This document shows positions 1 to 13,274 of a stretch of 64,000 bases of DNA, piece after piece. The stretch spans positions 10,114,370 through 10,178,369 of the forward strand of contig CM119268.1 of NCBI GenBank assembly GCA_051294375.1. The letters run 5' to 3'. Numbering within the stretch: the stretch's first letter is position 1; every line of letters starts with the position of its first letter. A model generated the notes under the pieces. The model ran no database searches. It saw nothing but the letters and a program-made list of their open reading frames with translations, and was not told the DNA's origin. The position numbers and the translations under genes are program-made. This DNA is from Paraspadella gotoi (taxonomy: Eukaryota; Chaetognatha).

Positions 1-1080
1 GTCAATTATGAACAACATACCATCAGTAACATTAATTTGTAAAAAAATTATATTATGTTTTTTAATTTTGCAGTAGGCTATATTTTATATATAGTACTAT
101 CCTTATAAATATAAAAATTTCAAAATAGGCTTTTCTTAATTTTGATTACAGATTTAATTCCTCGTCAAAAGTTATTAAAAGAAAATATAAATCATTTTTA
201 AAAATTCTTTCATTAAGTGGTTAAAAATTAAAAAAACTATATTTAATATATAAAAGTAATCCATTATTGGTATTAATTATTGTGTTAAAATATTTTTTTG
301 CAAATATGTTCCGAACCATGAGTAATTCGCTAATTAATATTAATTATATTGCTATAATAAATGTTAAAATTTTTTTTGGATATTTAAAATTTTTTATATT
401 GATCGATAGAGCTAAAAGTTAAGACAAAAAATATAATTACAACTTTTAAAATTTTGATGTTTATTACTAAAAATTAGTAAAAACTGCTAAAATCATCGGA
501 TGATGATGATGATGATGATTTTTAAGGTTTTTCTCATTTTAACCCACTTATCATCAAAATATTGAACAAAGAATTATACTTTTGTGTAGATAACTTTTCA
601 TAAGCTATTTGAAATCTGCTTTAAAATAAAAAAATTCTAAAAAAATTTTTTGACATTTCCTATCTATAATAAATATTTAAAATTAATTACTAATTGCTTC
701 TTGCCATTTTAGAAATTTTTCTCCATTGAAAGTTTTTCCAGAAATGTATGAAGTTTCATTTGGAAAGGTTCCAAATCAAACTTCTGACCCACCCCTTGAC
801 GAAGTTTGGCTCTAATATATTAATATAGTCTTTTTCTAATTTTTTACCCACTTAATGAAGGAATTTTTCAAAAGAGTTATATTTCTTTTTATCAACTTTT
901 TATGACGAATCCAAATCTGCAAAAAAATCTTAGAAAAACTGTTTTGAAATTTTAACATTTATTGGTTTATTACTAGTATAGAATGTGCTACTGCATAAAT
1001 TGTAAAATTTATTATAAATTTTTTTTAATTACATAATGTTCATTAGTATAATGTTTGTTCGTTCCTCAATTTTAGATTAT
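1..1080. repeat. AT-rich dispersed repeat, copy 1
   Basis: The first 290 bases or so match 23253-23520 closely, and about 800-1080 matches 23521-23800 in the same orientation. Between them copy 1 carries about 500 extra bases. Part of that extra piece (about 640-790) is found again inverted at about 32035-32240. This looks like a mobile or mosaic repeat family. No coding region was recognised in it. Confidence 0.7.
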
Positions 1081-2573
1081 TTAATTAAAGTTTAAATTTA
1101 AATTCGAGGCTTATGTTTACATTCGCCGACCGGGTTTGCAAACTTTTACAGATTTTGAAGTTTGAAGAGAAAGAGAGTCTGTATATTTGTTTCACAAGTC
1201 AATTCGTTTTTGTGATGATAAAAGCTTACGTTGAATCCAAAGCATGTCCGAAATTTAAGTTTCTTAATAAAACTTTACAAAAAATTGTATTGCAACGCAA
1301 ACTGAGATTCGACTCTAGAGGGAAAACAAAATTCAATGGATTGACAAACCACCGACCGCTAAAGTTGGTTGCGGACGTCGAATAGTAAAGTTACCCTAAT
1401 TTTTATATTGGTTGTACCAATTTCAAAAAGACTTTCTAAAATTGTGAAATAGAAACAAATACGTATATAGCTGTTTTCCTTACGAAAAATTACAAATTAT
1501 TTTCTAATATAAGTCAAAATACAAACCACATTGTCCACTGACTGTCATACGGTTTCACGGAATTAACCAAATAACCAAATAAAAATTTAAAGACAAAAAT
1601 TTAATCCTTAAGACACGAACCCAAAACAAAAGGTTGAAATAATTTCTCCGGTTGAAACAAAAGGATTTAAATTTTGACGGCAAATAAATCAAGAATTCCT
1701 TGGAATAAATATATAAGAAATAATACTAGTATAAGTTGAATGAACACGCTGCAATAAACTACTACTGATATAAATATTCTCATACACCTTATTTACGATG
1801 GGTACTGAAAGTTAAGAACTAAATTATCTAAAAATAACTAATTATGATGTACTACTTGTCAATGGTCAGGCTTTGAAAACAGTTGCAGTTTCAGATGTCA
1901 AACGTCATCGATTTCATTCAATAATCATTAATCAATCAGTAATTTACTAATTATGTATCTTTTCGAAAATTTAGATAAAAAATATAAATAAGTACCAATA
2001 AAAAGATGATAATTCATGTAAACGCATTGATAGAGTGAAATTCGAACTGGCTTGATTTTAAAGATAATTCCGCTTTCCTGTAAATTCTGAGGCATTTCTG
2101 TTAAATATATTTATAGCTACGACTTGGTGCGTGATCATTGGTTGAAAATATTAATATGTTATATTGTTAAAACTTGAAAATTAAATTGAAATTCCTCAGC
2201 AACATTTGAAGGTTAAAAATTATGATAGCGAGAACTTAAAAAACAATATATTTTTAAAACATATGTGATACAAAATAACTATAAGGAATTTACCAGAACG
2301 TTAAACAATGTAGTTAAATTATAAAAAAAATTTCACCTAACCTATTGAGAACGATATTTCCCTTATCATCGTATAAATAATCGGATTATCATTATGGATG
2401 AGGATATATGTATTTTAGTACCTCATTCGAGACCCGTTAAAAAAAATTTTCAGTATAATTATATTTAGAAGGAAAATATTATTTACTTTCGATTGCTAAT
2501 AAGTAAAAAATTGACAATTAAATTATATATTATATTTTTCGATAGTAATCCTTTTAGTTTCGTTGTTTTTGAG

Positions 2574-2741
2574 ATTAGCGAAATTTGTTTTGTTGTAACA
2601 ACGATTTTATTTGTCTTAAAAGTAAAACAGAAATGTTTCGACCCTATTTCGAGTCTTTATCAGCGCAAGTGACTCGAAATAGAAATATGTCTGTTTTAAT
2701 AGAAATAAAATCGTTGTTGTAACTAAACAATTTTCGCTAAT
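2574..2741. mobile_element. hairpin (foldback) element with hammerhead-like core
   Basis: Two long arms are imperfect reverse complements: the left arm begins ATTAGCGAAATTTGTT and the right arm ends with a matching CGCTAAT. On the minus strand, 2663-2636 reads CTGATAA, a short stem, then GAAAC. This is one base from the CUGAUGA...GAAA hammerhead core. The left flank and arm resemble the element at 51193-51366. Confidence 0.6.
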
Positions 2742-3140
2742 ATTATATTTTATAATCAAATACTTAAAACAGTGAAACAAGTAATTTGTAATTCTCGGAG
2801 TAAAACAAACTAAAACAAAAGGCACACTTTTCGTCTCGAAAATTTATCGTATTTCACTCTAATTCTAAATTCTGATACAACTTTCCAAACCAAATATGTA
2901 AGACAAATTAAAAATTCTTTTAAATAACTTTCAACTAAATAAGGTTTAAATATTTGAGCCTTATAGTAATAAACATGATATTGATCTTCTGACCATCAAA
3001 AAAGAGGGATAAGGACTGGGGGCATAACATCAGAAAATAATTGCAAATAGAAATACCCAAAAGTTCTAGTAGCACAAACAAGTGATAAATTTTTCACGCT
3101 AGTATTACTAAATTGCTAATATAACGAAAGACCTAATAAT

Positions 3141-4939
3141 TTATTCGGAATTATAGTAGCCACCCTCGTAGACTGGTACAAATGAGCGTTCTTCCAACAT
3201 GAAATTAGACTTTTGAAAGACGGCGTTGTCGTTGTGGACGGCTTCTGCATCGAGGGACTGGAGCTCTGACAGGTTGTCGTCTTCGTCGAAAGGCAAGTCA
3301 ACAAAGCCGACCTCGGCCTGCGGCAAATCTCGATGACAATCTCCGTCGAGGGCAGGGCGTTCGGGAGAAGAAAAGAGTAGCGGATGAGGAACGCGGGAGT
3401 TTTCACTCAGCTGACGGCCAAGGGCGGTGAGATCTCCTCCCCAGGGAAGGAGAGCCAAGAAATCGTCGAACACCCTGTCATTTGATGTCGACGCCGAGTA
3501 AAATTCGTTTAGTACCTCCGAAGCGACAGGGAGCCTGGCGCCAGAAACACGAGCAGAGTAAAATGTGCGTCTCTCTTTGGTGTCGTCCTCGAGATCTAAG
3601 AAGTTGCAGCAAGAAGTTGGCTCATTGCACGGAATGGAGTCGTCGTCGTCATCGTCTTCGACGGGAAACTCGCTCGGCGGGGCTTCGTTCTCTTCGTCTT
3701 CGACGTACGCAGCGTTCTCATGAACATCAGAGTCAGCGACGGGTGGGAAAAACGTGGACGCGAAATGAATGGCGCTTGGCACTGGCAACGGCAATGGCAC
3801 CGGCAATGGCAACGGCGAGAGACGGCGTTGCTCTTCTGTTGATGCTGAGTCCGATGAGCGACCCGCGTAGTGACGACGTCGGTGGGGATTTGGCGAATCA
3901 GAGTTGGGAAAATGAGCATCCAGTTCTAAACGAGATAGGAGAACAAGAAAAAAGTTGTCGATTAATGAACAACAACAACAACAACAACCGGGATACTCAG
4001 ACACGATGTGTGGATAAAACGCCAAGAAGAGGGATTATCAATGCCGAAATTCGAGGGAAGGTGTAGGAGGAGAGAATGCGAGTCAAAACTAAACGGCCCA
4101 ATGCCTCCCTCGGATTTCGACAAACTGCTGCATAATCGAGATTTATGTGAGTAAGAAAAACAAATCGCGTAGTTTGTTAGAATGATTCATGTAGATAAAG
4201 AATACGAAAAAGTTGAATGGGAACTAAGCATTCTGGAAAAAATTCATTTTCCTAAATATTATGTAAAGAGTTATGTGATTAAATTACTTTCAATTCATAC
4301 TAAGAAAATTCTGCTTCAGAGTGAACCATAGTGATAGACCAAGACAGTCTGATCAAGATTCTAGTAAGATTCTTTAAACAATTTTTGGGCAATAGCTTGC
4401 TTGCTTACAATTTGAATTAAGCATACTAATGTGAATGTTCACAATTATGGCCATATCGATTTCTTTAAAAAGAATCTTATTTACAAATTTAAATCCATTT
4501 CTTGAGCCTCACCCAAATCTCTGACAGCGTAGAAAGACGGCGGCGCCTGCGACGGAGTCTCATAAGAATCGGCGTCTTCGTTGACACCATCCAGCGGAAA
4601 CTGGTTCTCCTCGTCATCTAAGGCGTCCAAGTCGGTGATTTCTCGCGCCACCCTCTGGATCACGTTGGAAACGAAGAGTCGCTTGAGCATGTTGTTCTTT
4701 AACCTCTTTTTCATGACAAGACGTGAGAGTTTTCCTCTTGATATGGAGATGATTTGCCGGGGGTCCGTTACTTCCAAAGGCGACGCCGTTACCGTTGTAG
4801 AATTGGACGTCATTCCGGTGAGCACCCTGCGAAGGGGGTCCACCGCCTTGGAAGCAGAAACCGAAATGCCGAGTTCGTTCTTTTTCGTGGATTTGCTGGC
4901 GGCGCGACGGAATGCGGGAAGAGACGAAAGAGACGCCAT
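3141..4939 (-). CDS. SERTA/IER-like acidic transcriptional co-regulator (tentative)
   Basis: Two exons, 4939-4513 and 3925-3141, joined in phase 1 (GTGAGG donor, TTTAG acceptor), give about 403 residues. Residues 62-100 contain an ISISRGKL stretch followed by LKRLFVSNVIQRVAREI. This fits the hydrophobic pattern of the SERTA domain (R-x-V-L-I-x-N-T-L-R-x-I-x-x-E), and less well the IER domain of immediate-early proteins. The rest is low-complexity: a Pro-Leu repeat, runs of Asp (DDDDDD), and an acidic C-terminal third with LPFDEDDNLSEL, which would suit a transactivation region. If exon 1 is not spliced it ends at a stop at 4481 with 152 residues. The family assignment rests on one short motif. 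The exon join is well supported because both reading frames agree. Confidence 0.5.
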
Positions 4940-6273
4940 GAGTTGGAAGAACTCGACTGCGATTAACGAGTTTTAGAGCTTCGTAGTCAGTTGCGACGTG
5001 GAAGAGATTCCATGGCAGGTCGAGACACGGCGATAGAGTCACGAGTTGGACAGACGTTACGCAATAATTTCCTTTTTTCGTACTTGATCTCGTCTAAGAA
5101 TTTCCTGCGAAACGAAATGAAACATTCAAAATCAAACGTGGACGGTTTTTTTTTTTTTTTTTTTGCTCTTCGTGCTTTTAAATCTCGAAAACAAATCGAG
5201 TGGATTTTTTTTTAATAGACTTTTTCGTAATCATTCGAAAGAGGAAATCGAATGAATAGCCAACGTCGGCTTCGCCTCTGACTGTAAAAACTCCTGCGGT
5301 TTTTCTCTTTTTTTTTCATATCTTCTCAAAGAGACAACCGGCGTAATCTCTGATAGGCTAATAGGTATCCAGGAATAGAACCTTTCCAAACGACTAGAAC
5401 CACGACATTTCGGGCCAGAGTTGGAAAGAGAGAGAGAGAGACAAAAAAAAAATAAAACAAGCGAATCGATTCCGAGTGCGAACGACTTTTAGGCCGAGAG
5501 GCTCCTGCCTGTTAAAAAAAATCCTGAAAAGACGAGGGAACCCACCGCTTTTACTTGAGTCGTGGCACGCAGAAAATGCAGAGTAGGACTTATTTCTTTT
5601 TCGGCTTCAAACTGTCCCCGCGATCTCGAATGAGCAAAATGAGCCAGGGAGAGGAAAGAGAAAGAGAGAGAGATGAGAGAAGAAAAAAGCTTTTTGGGGT
5701 CACGTGACGCCGTCGCGCGTTGCAGAGACCGGAGGAGTTAAGAGAGAGAGAGAGAGAGAGAGAATGAATTCGCGACGGCCCAAAGGGAAGGGAACCAAAG
5801 TTTAGGGGGGGGTGGGTACCATGGGGGTGGAAGAATCTACTTTGACGCCGGCCAACAAAGTCAAGCGCAGAGAGAGAGAAAGGGAAAAAAAGGAGAGGAA
5901 AAACTCGGAAATGAAAGACTTGAAAGTTAGAGGCAAAGATGGGGAAAGGGGGGGGGACGGGAAAAAAAAATCGGGGCCAAAGGTTTCGAGAAAAAAAAAA
6001 TGAAGGAAAGGACGAAGACGACGAAGAGGCGAAGGTCGTTAACGGCGAAGGAAGCAGCGACTGCCGAAGGAGAAAGTGGCGTCGGTGGAAATGAGGGGAA
6101 ATCCTTGGTCAGTTGTCGCGCTCTCTTCTTCTCTCTGAACGACGACGAGGATGATGATGATGATGATGAGGACGACAACGACGTTTGGCGTGATGAGCTC
6201 ACCTAGCTCTATCTCTCTCTCTCTCTGTCTTGCTGGCCATCGCTCCAAAAATCGGCGTTTGATGGGGCGGAGC

Positions 6274-6404
<131 letters not shown>

Positions 6405-7107
6405 GCTTCTGCTTTTCCTTCGGTTATATCGATCAGCCAGAGACAAAGGAGCGTGATTTCTTTCTCATCTCCGTGGTTTAGAAAACTCGCGAAAGATGCA
6501 GAAGACAATCGCGCAGGGTGGGAGGACGCGGGTAGAGGGTGGTGGCAGCGGGCGAATGAAAAAATCTTTAAAACTTAAGGAATACCATTTCGAGTGGTTA
6601 CCGGAAGCCGTATTAATCCGGCAAAGTACCGGGTGAAAGTTAGGATAAAATAAGGAGCGGTAAACAAATTGCGTATTGAAATCCAGTGGCTTATGTCGAG
6701 TTGGTTGCAGCTCTGAATTCGAGTCGGAAGGTGAAAAATGCCAATAATTAAAAAAAAAAGGAAAATCGCAGAAAAAAAATCTGACATATGATCGTTGGCA
6801 ACGCAGAGAAGCTCAGGAGCATGAGACGAGATGAGGAGTCATAGAGACGCGCGAGAGAGAGCGTGGAAGAGCAACGGAGATGAGAGAGACGACGCAGTGT
6901 ACTGTCGACGAAGGAGCGAGAGAGAGAGAGAGAGAAAGAGAGGAGAGAGAGAGAGGAGAGAGAGATGGAGAGGAGATTCGAGTCTGCAGGTCGTCATTTT
7001 TCGAAGACCAAAACTGTTTATGAAAGAGGATGAGGAGGAACGAGGCAAGGCAAGAAGAGGAGAGAGGAAACAAGGAAACCCGACAGATTTATCATTACGG
7101 AAATGAG

Positions 7108-7113
7108 AAGAAT

Positions 7114-7159
<46 letters not shown>

Positions 7160-7188
7160 GAGAGAGAGAGAGGAGAGAGAGAGAGAGC
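7108..7188. repeat. (GA)n interrupted microsatellite
   Basis: Imperfect AG run broken by single extra G bases. It is similar in nature to the runs at 6918-6963 and 7587-7688. Confidence 0.95.
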
Positions 7189-7583
7189 GTAATCTCTCAA
7201 CGATGACTGAATGGAGATGGTGAGCTAAATTGGTGAAGGGGGGGCGAGAGTGTGAATGCAGTCGGAAAAGTCATCGGTTTTCATGAAGCAGAAAGAGAGC
7301 GAAAGAGGTAGTAAAGGAAGTGGGCGAGATAAGAGGGTGAGAGAACCTCGATTCAAGCTGATCGAGATTTACAAATATGAAACGAAATTTACATTTTGTC
7401 CCTTTAAAGTTGGCCTTTCGACTCAAGAACGAAATGTATATGTGTGAAATTGATAATGTTTAGAACGCTAATTAGATCAAACTGTTGACATCGACGACCT
7501 ATTAATTTTTCAATGCTTAATCTAGCTTAATATAATTGGTATTACAAACACAGTGTAGCTAATTAAGCTGCGACATCCTCTCT

Positions 7584-7690
<107 letters not shown>

Positions 7691-7838
7691 TTTTCACTTT
7701 CTACAAGGATAAATTTCGCCGAACCGCATCTTTCTTCTTCTGCAACTGGTGACTGCAACTGCAAAAAAACTGCAGAAGCGACGAGGCGACGGGGGAACGG
7801 AGACGAAGAAAAAAAAACGAAATAAAAAAAAGTCGTGA

Positions 7839-7872
<34 letters not shown>

Positions 7873-9746
7873 CAGGAAAGGAGGACGAGCCGAAGTAAAA
7901 ACACGAAGAAAATAGCGAAAGGAGAGAGAATGAGACGATTTCTCGCTGGCAGATGGTCTCGACGCGAGGCCGCGGTGGGCGGAAGGGGGGGGGGTAGAAG
8001 AGTCGAACTTTAGTGGATGAGAACCCGCGACTGACTTCGAACACAAAAGGTTTCGGACGGTCAGGGTAAATTTGACGAGGGTAAGTTCGGCAATGGAAGA
8101 ATCGACCAATGGAAAACTCGAGAGTAATAGAACTGATTCAGAAGGATGGCGCAGGCGAGGTTTTTATACCAAATAGGTATCGGGGACTTTCTCGCTCTCT
8201 ATATCTCCTGCCTCGACGACACTCTCTAAAAAAAAAAAAACCAAAAAGGGAATGTGTACGGATTAAAAATGCCGCGGCGACTGCGACGGCGCAGCGCACG
8301 AAAAGTAAAGGGGGCGGGGGGGGGGAGAGTTACTGTTTCTCCGATTCGAAGAGGGGCCAGATACACGATTCGGGAGAGGATTCACGTGACTTCCAAGCAT
8401 CCCTCTTCCCTCCCCCCCAAAACAAAAGAGGGGGGCGGAACGGAAAAGTGTAGGACAAGGAGACCGAAGGAGGAGGCACGATGAAAGAATCTCTAATACT
8501 AAAATAGAAGAAAGAGAAAAATCCCACTGACGAACGACGACGATGAGAAGGACCGTCGTCGATGCAATCGAGAGAAAGAGAATCAAAATCGATGCAGGAA
8601 AAAAAAGGGAGAAAATGGATTTCACCAACGACCATCTCTCTCTCTTTCTCCCCGGTCGCCGTGGATCCAACGCGCGAGAGCGAGACGCGCGTTATATGTT
8701 GCTGCGGACGCAGGGAAGAAGGTTGGGAGAAAGGGGGGAGGTGCGCCAGAGGACTGTTGGCCCTGTCATCGGGGTTTCCAAAAGAAAGATGACAGAGAGA
8801 GAGAGAGAGAGATATGACCCATTGACCACATGACCATCGAGTTTACAATACAAGTTTTTTTTCTCGCTCTCCGTCAAGATCGACAGTTTAACATCGATCG
8901 AGAACCCACAGCAGTCGAGACTCAGTATTGAATTGAAATCTTAGCTGTAATCAGGAAAACCCTGCACCGTAACACGACGACGACGACGAGGACCAAATCT
9001 CTGAAGCAACGAATTGAAAAACATTGGTGGAGCTATATACTCAAAAGTTTAGTTTTTCCTGCTTATATGTGTGAAGGATTTTTAAATGATTGGATCCTAA
9101 ACTCTTTAAATTACGATTACCTGTCAGAGGATGTTGATTTGTTTTTCCTGGCGGTCAGAAAAACTGGCTCTTGAAGCACTAGATTAAATTTCTTGTCGAT
9201 TTATATTCAAAACGGTTATTATTCTGTTTATTATTAGGGGAAATTGATGTATTGTCGCAGTAAGAAAGAGCAACAACAATTTTTTTTTATACGATGACGA
9301 GTTCGGACAGTGTCGTTCGAGTTTATAAATTCTGCCTCCCTTCCCTTTTAGAACCGGTTGCGTCTATAGTTTATAACCAGCGTGCCTTACAAGTTAATGC
9401 GACCTCGTCGAAGACTTTTCGTTAGATTTCAAGGGGACTAGTCAAAAGACGGAATTTATTGGTCTAAATAGATCTTCTCATTTGATAAGAACGTCCCCCA
9501 CACCATGAATGTCAAAACCTCACTGCTGATTACATAATACATATAGTCTTGGAGCCATAAATTTGATGAAATTATTTATTTAATTATTTATTACTTAATT
9601 ATCTTAAATCTCTAATCTTTTTGTTAATTGACACGTGCGAAAACAAACAAGTTGTTATATTCCTACTTAAGCATAAAAAAATAGAAAAGAAAGTGGGGGA
9701 AAAAAAAAGTAGAAAAAGGCAAAAACCGAAAGCTTGAATATCAAAT

Positions 9747-10152
9747 TTACAGATCAGTAACTAAAGACGGCTTTCTCGTGCGCTGTTTGTCCAGATAGGT
9801 GGGGGAGGTTCTCCATATGATGGGTTTTTTCTCCCTCTTCTCCAGCGGATCATGGATATCTTGCACTTCGATTTCTCCCTCGTCCCCGGATGTAGTTTCC
9901 ACTCGAGTAGAAAAACCGGGCGACGTCAAGAATTGCTTCGCCGATTGCACTACGAAACCGAAAATTTCAAATATGTATTCGTTTTTTGAATCCTCATAAG
10001 TTTAACCAAAAAATTAAATGTTAACCTTTTTTCACGGAGCGCCTTCGTGCACTATCGTGATTGGTTGCGGACAACGCCGATTTCTTGACCGGCGCCATTT
10101 GGAACGTCGAGGCAACTGGCATCAAATTCAAATCCATTTCACTGGTCTTCAT
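9747..10152 (-). CDS. small conserved-looking basic protein, family not recognised
   Basis: Two exons, 10152-10026 and 9949-9747, joined in phase 1 (GTTAAC donor, TTTCGTAG acceptor), encode 109 residues beginning at an ATG. The protein is hydrophilic with a basic patch (ARRRSVKK) at the exon join, an acidic middle (GDEGEIEVQDIHDP), then basic KREKKPIIW and a C terminus rich in Thr, Arg and Lys. There is no signal peptide or membrane segment. Codon use is GC-richer than the flanks and both exons stay open exactly to the splice sites, which is why I call it real. It could be a small nuclear protein; no function can be read from it. Confidence 0.55.
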
Positions 10153-10159
10153 TCTCGAG

Positions 10160-10887
10160 GGCTCAGAACATCGGCGTTCCTAATACGAGGGAAATTTGAA
10201 CTTTTTTTACATTTTAGTTTTATATGGTAGTGAACCAGTCATGTAAAAGTTGGGGCGACATACTAAAAAGTGTCATCAGCTATGCATACTATATAAATTT
10301 GAATAATATCGTAAATGAGGTCACATATCAATCTGACCGCTTTGACCGACGCCAACTGAAACGTTGTTATGATGAAGTTGGTTCGAGTTGTTGTTATTAA
10401 TACGAAACAGAGTGCACAAATGCACATTAGAGTGAAGTGAAAGTTTGGAATCAAAATTTAGTAGTTATATCTTGAAAACTATCATATTAGTGAATATTAA
10501 TCTGTAGTTATTTTTCTTTTTTTTACAAATATAGTAGCCCAGTAAGCTTATTTTGTACATATTACTACCCTTATATAATGTCAAAATTTCAAAATGGTTT
10601 ACTATATATAATATAAATATAGCTCATGGGTGCCCACTAATGTATAAAATTAAAAAATAAGTTTACCAAAATATTTTTATTGGTTTTTATTTTAATGTTT
10701 TATATGCTAACTTTTAGTTTTATAAAATGTTATTATTTTCATATCGCTCTAATGAACAATGGGGCAGCGGAGCGCCCTAATAATTTTCTACAATATAGGA
10801 AGATAAATTTTGAAAGCGTCACGTTTTACTTTTTAATTGCGAGGAAATTTAAGAAAATTTTAAAATACCCCCTTTACAACGACGGCA
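10160..10887. other. AT-rich spacer
   Basis: No gene seen. About 10610-10720 resembles 50680-50790 (shared AAATATAGCT...AAAATATTTTTAT pattern), suggesting another old dispersed AT-rich repeat. Confidence 0.5.
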
Positions 10888-13037
10888 TCATTTTTTTTTT
10901 ACCCTGTTGTATTCCGCGGAATCCGGAGGGATCGGTTCGTTGACGCTGACGTTCATCATCCACCGCAGCGTCGCATCGAAGGGAATGACGCGAGGAGGCG
11001 GCGTCCGGACGTTGAAATCGTCGACGATCCATTCCGAAGAGGAAGCCTGTCGACGGAGGAACATCTTGGAACCTAGAATTATTTCGGGAGTTAGTGGAGT
11101 GAGGAATGGTAACATCAACGATGCAACATGGGGGCGATGGCCGTAAAAAAATTTAACCTTTGGAGTCTTGATTGGCGCCACGAAATATGGCGCTCAACTT
11201 TGATAAATGATCTCTTTCTTCGTCGTCTTCCCCTTCTCGTCGTCGTCTTCTTTCTCCTCCTCCTCCTTCCGGCCATCCATGATTCGCCTTGAGCCTTTTT
11301 CCCGCCAATAAGTCTTCGTCAGCCAGAAAGGTTTTCACCCTTTCCTCCCCTTCGCCTTTTTCCCTCTCTTCCTCTTCCTTTTCCACTTCCGGCTCCTCCC
11401 TCTTTCCCTCTCCTTCCAGGCTGTACTTGTTGGCCCTCTTGCTCCTCTTCAAGAACATGGCGCGCCCCCGAGCGTTTTGGTTGGCGTCGGACGTCAGCGA
11501 GTCGGCGATCATCTTGCACAGGCTCTTGCGCTCCTCCACGGATGGAAATAGCCCGTCTTTGGTCTCGTAGAAAGCGCTGTCGTTGAAGTTTCGCCTTTTG
11601 CGCCCCGATGTTGCGGTCGTGGGCGGCGACCAACTTCGCCTGCGACGAAAGCTTTCGGGGGCCGGTGTTTCCATGACAACCTCAGAGTCGGCGAATGCGA
11701 TTTGAATAGGAAACGCCGACGGACGATTGAACGAAGGGAGGCGCATCTTTTTGAACTTGGAGGTGGCTGATGCGGAGGCGGGTTGGGAAGCACGCCGATT
11801 TGTGGCGCGTTGAAAAGTGGGATGTCGCGGCGGCTTTGGAGAATCGACAAGGAATTCTTTCGAAAACCAGGATGTGTCACTGCCCGGAACCACAATGGCG
11901 GATTTGTTCCTTTCGGGGTTTACGGGAATTACAGCATTCCTGCTGATGAACGATTGACTTCTGAAGATTCTTCCTTTTCCTCCTTCGCAACCAGTTCCAG
12001 AAATGACAGACTGACTTCTAAGAGTTTTGGTTTTATCAATCAACAAATCATTTTGTTCGGAGTCATGAGTCAAATTAGAGTCGATGACATATCTTCCGTT
12101 TTGCTTTTCACATTTGACTCCGAATTCTTTCTCTTTCGTCAGAGTCGTCGCCTCTGTCTCTGTCGTCCTCGTCGGATCGCCGAGGACGACGTCGAAATCG
12201 ACGGCGATGCTTTTCTTTGGAATACGCTTCGCGGAACGCGAAGCGATCTCCGATTCCATCGCCGGCTTTCGCAACCCGTTCGTCATCTTCGTCGCCGGAG
12301 ACTCCACGTTCGCAAACTCTCCGTCGACGACGAATCTCGCTTCGGCAGCTGCGGATTTTCGACGGGAATCGTCAGAGACGCACGCGTCCCAATTTCTCGA
12401 TCCGTGATTCATCTTACGGAATCTCAGCTCTTGGGCGTGGCCAGCTTCGATTCCTGGCGCCGGCAGCGACACCACCATTTCGATCTCCTCTCCATGACCG
12501 TCTTCGCTCTCGTCGTTAGCAAAAACGTCGTCAATTTCCGGACTCGGGGATTCTTTACCAATGGACGACCATGTCTTGCCAGCGGTTGGATCGGCCGCTC
12601 TCAAAGGTGGCAGCGTTAATATCGTCTCAATCTCCTCGTCGATCGCGTATGGACGCGAGTCCGACTCGATCTTTGCAACGTCTAAATTTGGGGGACGTTC
12701 TTCTGTTTGCAGCCTCGAAAGAGTCACTTCTGAACTTTCGTTGACCAAGTTGTTGTTGATGTTGCTGTCCGCAACCACATTGCTTGAGGCATTCTCTATT
12801 TCTTTCAATGGCAGAGCAAATACGGTCGCGTCATCTTCTACGTGACCGGGTACGAATCGCCCAGGAATAACCGCTGATTGACCGGTCTCTCTCAGAGGCA
12901 GGGAATAGTACACGTTCGCCAATTGACCCGGCTCGCGATGATCGAGATTGGAAGAGGCCCATGATTGGCGGAAGTCGTAATCTTCGAGATTGACGTCGTC
13001 AAAATTTGGGATTTGGATGGAACAGGACGAAAAACGA
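10888..13037 (-). CDS. large disordered protein, possibly synaptopodin-like (5' end missing)
   Basis: Exon 13037-11158 joins exon 11072-10888 in phase 1 (GTTAAA donor, TTCTAG acceptor), giving about 687 residues without a visible start codon. The first exon opens after an acceptor (CGTCCTAG) and needs an upstream exon ending in phase 2 that I could not find. The N-terminal half repeats a short pattern (YSLPLRE, FALPLKE, LTLPPLR, VVSLPAP). Farther on is NARGRAMFLKRSKRANKY, which recalls the R-G-x-x-x-F-x-K-R-x-x-R-x-x-K-Y motif of synaptopodin/myopodin proteins. The C-terminal exon holds NVRTPPPRVIPFD, similar to the NVRAPPP-type motif near their C termini. A Glu-Lys-Arg rich segment lies between. 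The resemblance is motif-level only; the protein is mostly disordered. Confidence 0.5.
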
Positions 13038-13274
13038 CTAGGACGAGAAATGTAAAAATATTATGAAGGGACGATATAGTATTATATTACGTAGTTTGAC
13101 TTCGTTTTTAAGAAATAAGAAAATAGATAGGTTTTAACTGCCTTTTTATACTTAATGATTTTACCATAATTAATAAAAAAAATTTTATACTTAATGATTT
13201 TACCATCATTAATAAAAACAAAGACGGATAACAAGTATTTTAATTAAACAAAACAAAACTGAAATCTTAAATTT

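Larger units (their letters stand above)
1..3100. other. AT-rich repeat-bearing spacer, no gene seen
   Basis: No convincing exon is visible; open frames are short and AT-driven. The stretch carries an AT-rich dispersed repeat (about 1-1080) with a second copy near 23253-23800, and a hairpin element at 2574-2741. A short piece at about 1400-1430 matches the end of the roughly 110-bp repeat family found at 27006, 39380 and 63774. A 90-residue open frame at 1113-1385 has no splice context or recognisable motif and I do not call it a gene. Confidence 0.6.

Noticed and set aside
11783-12619. 278-residue + strand open frame
   Set aside because: Antisense shadow of the large GC-rich exon at 11158-13037; the minus-strand frame has a spliced continuation and motifs.
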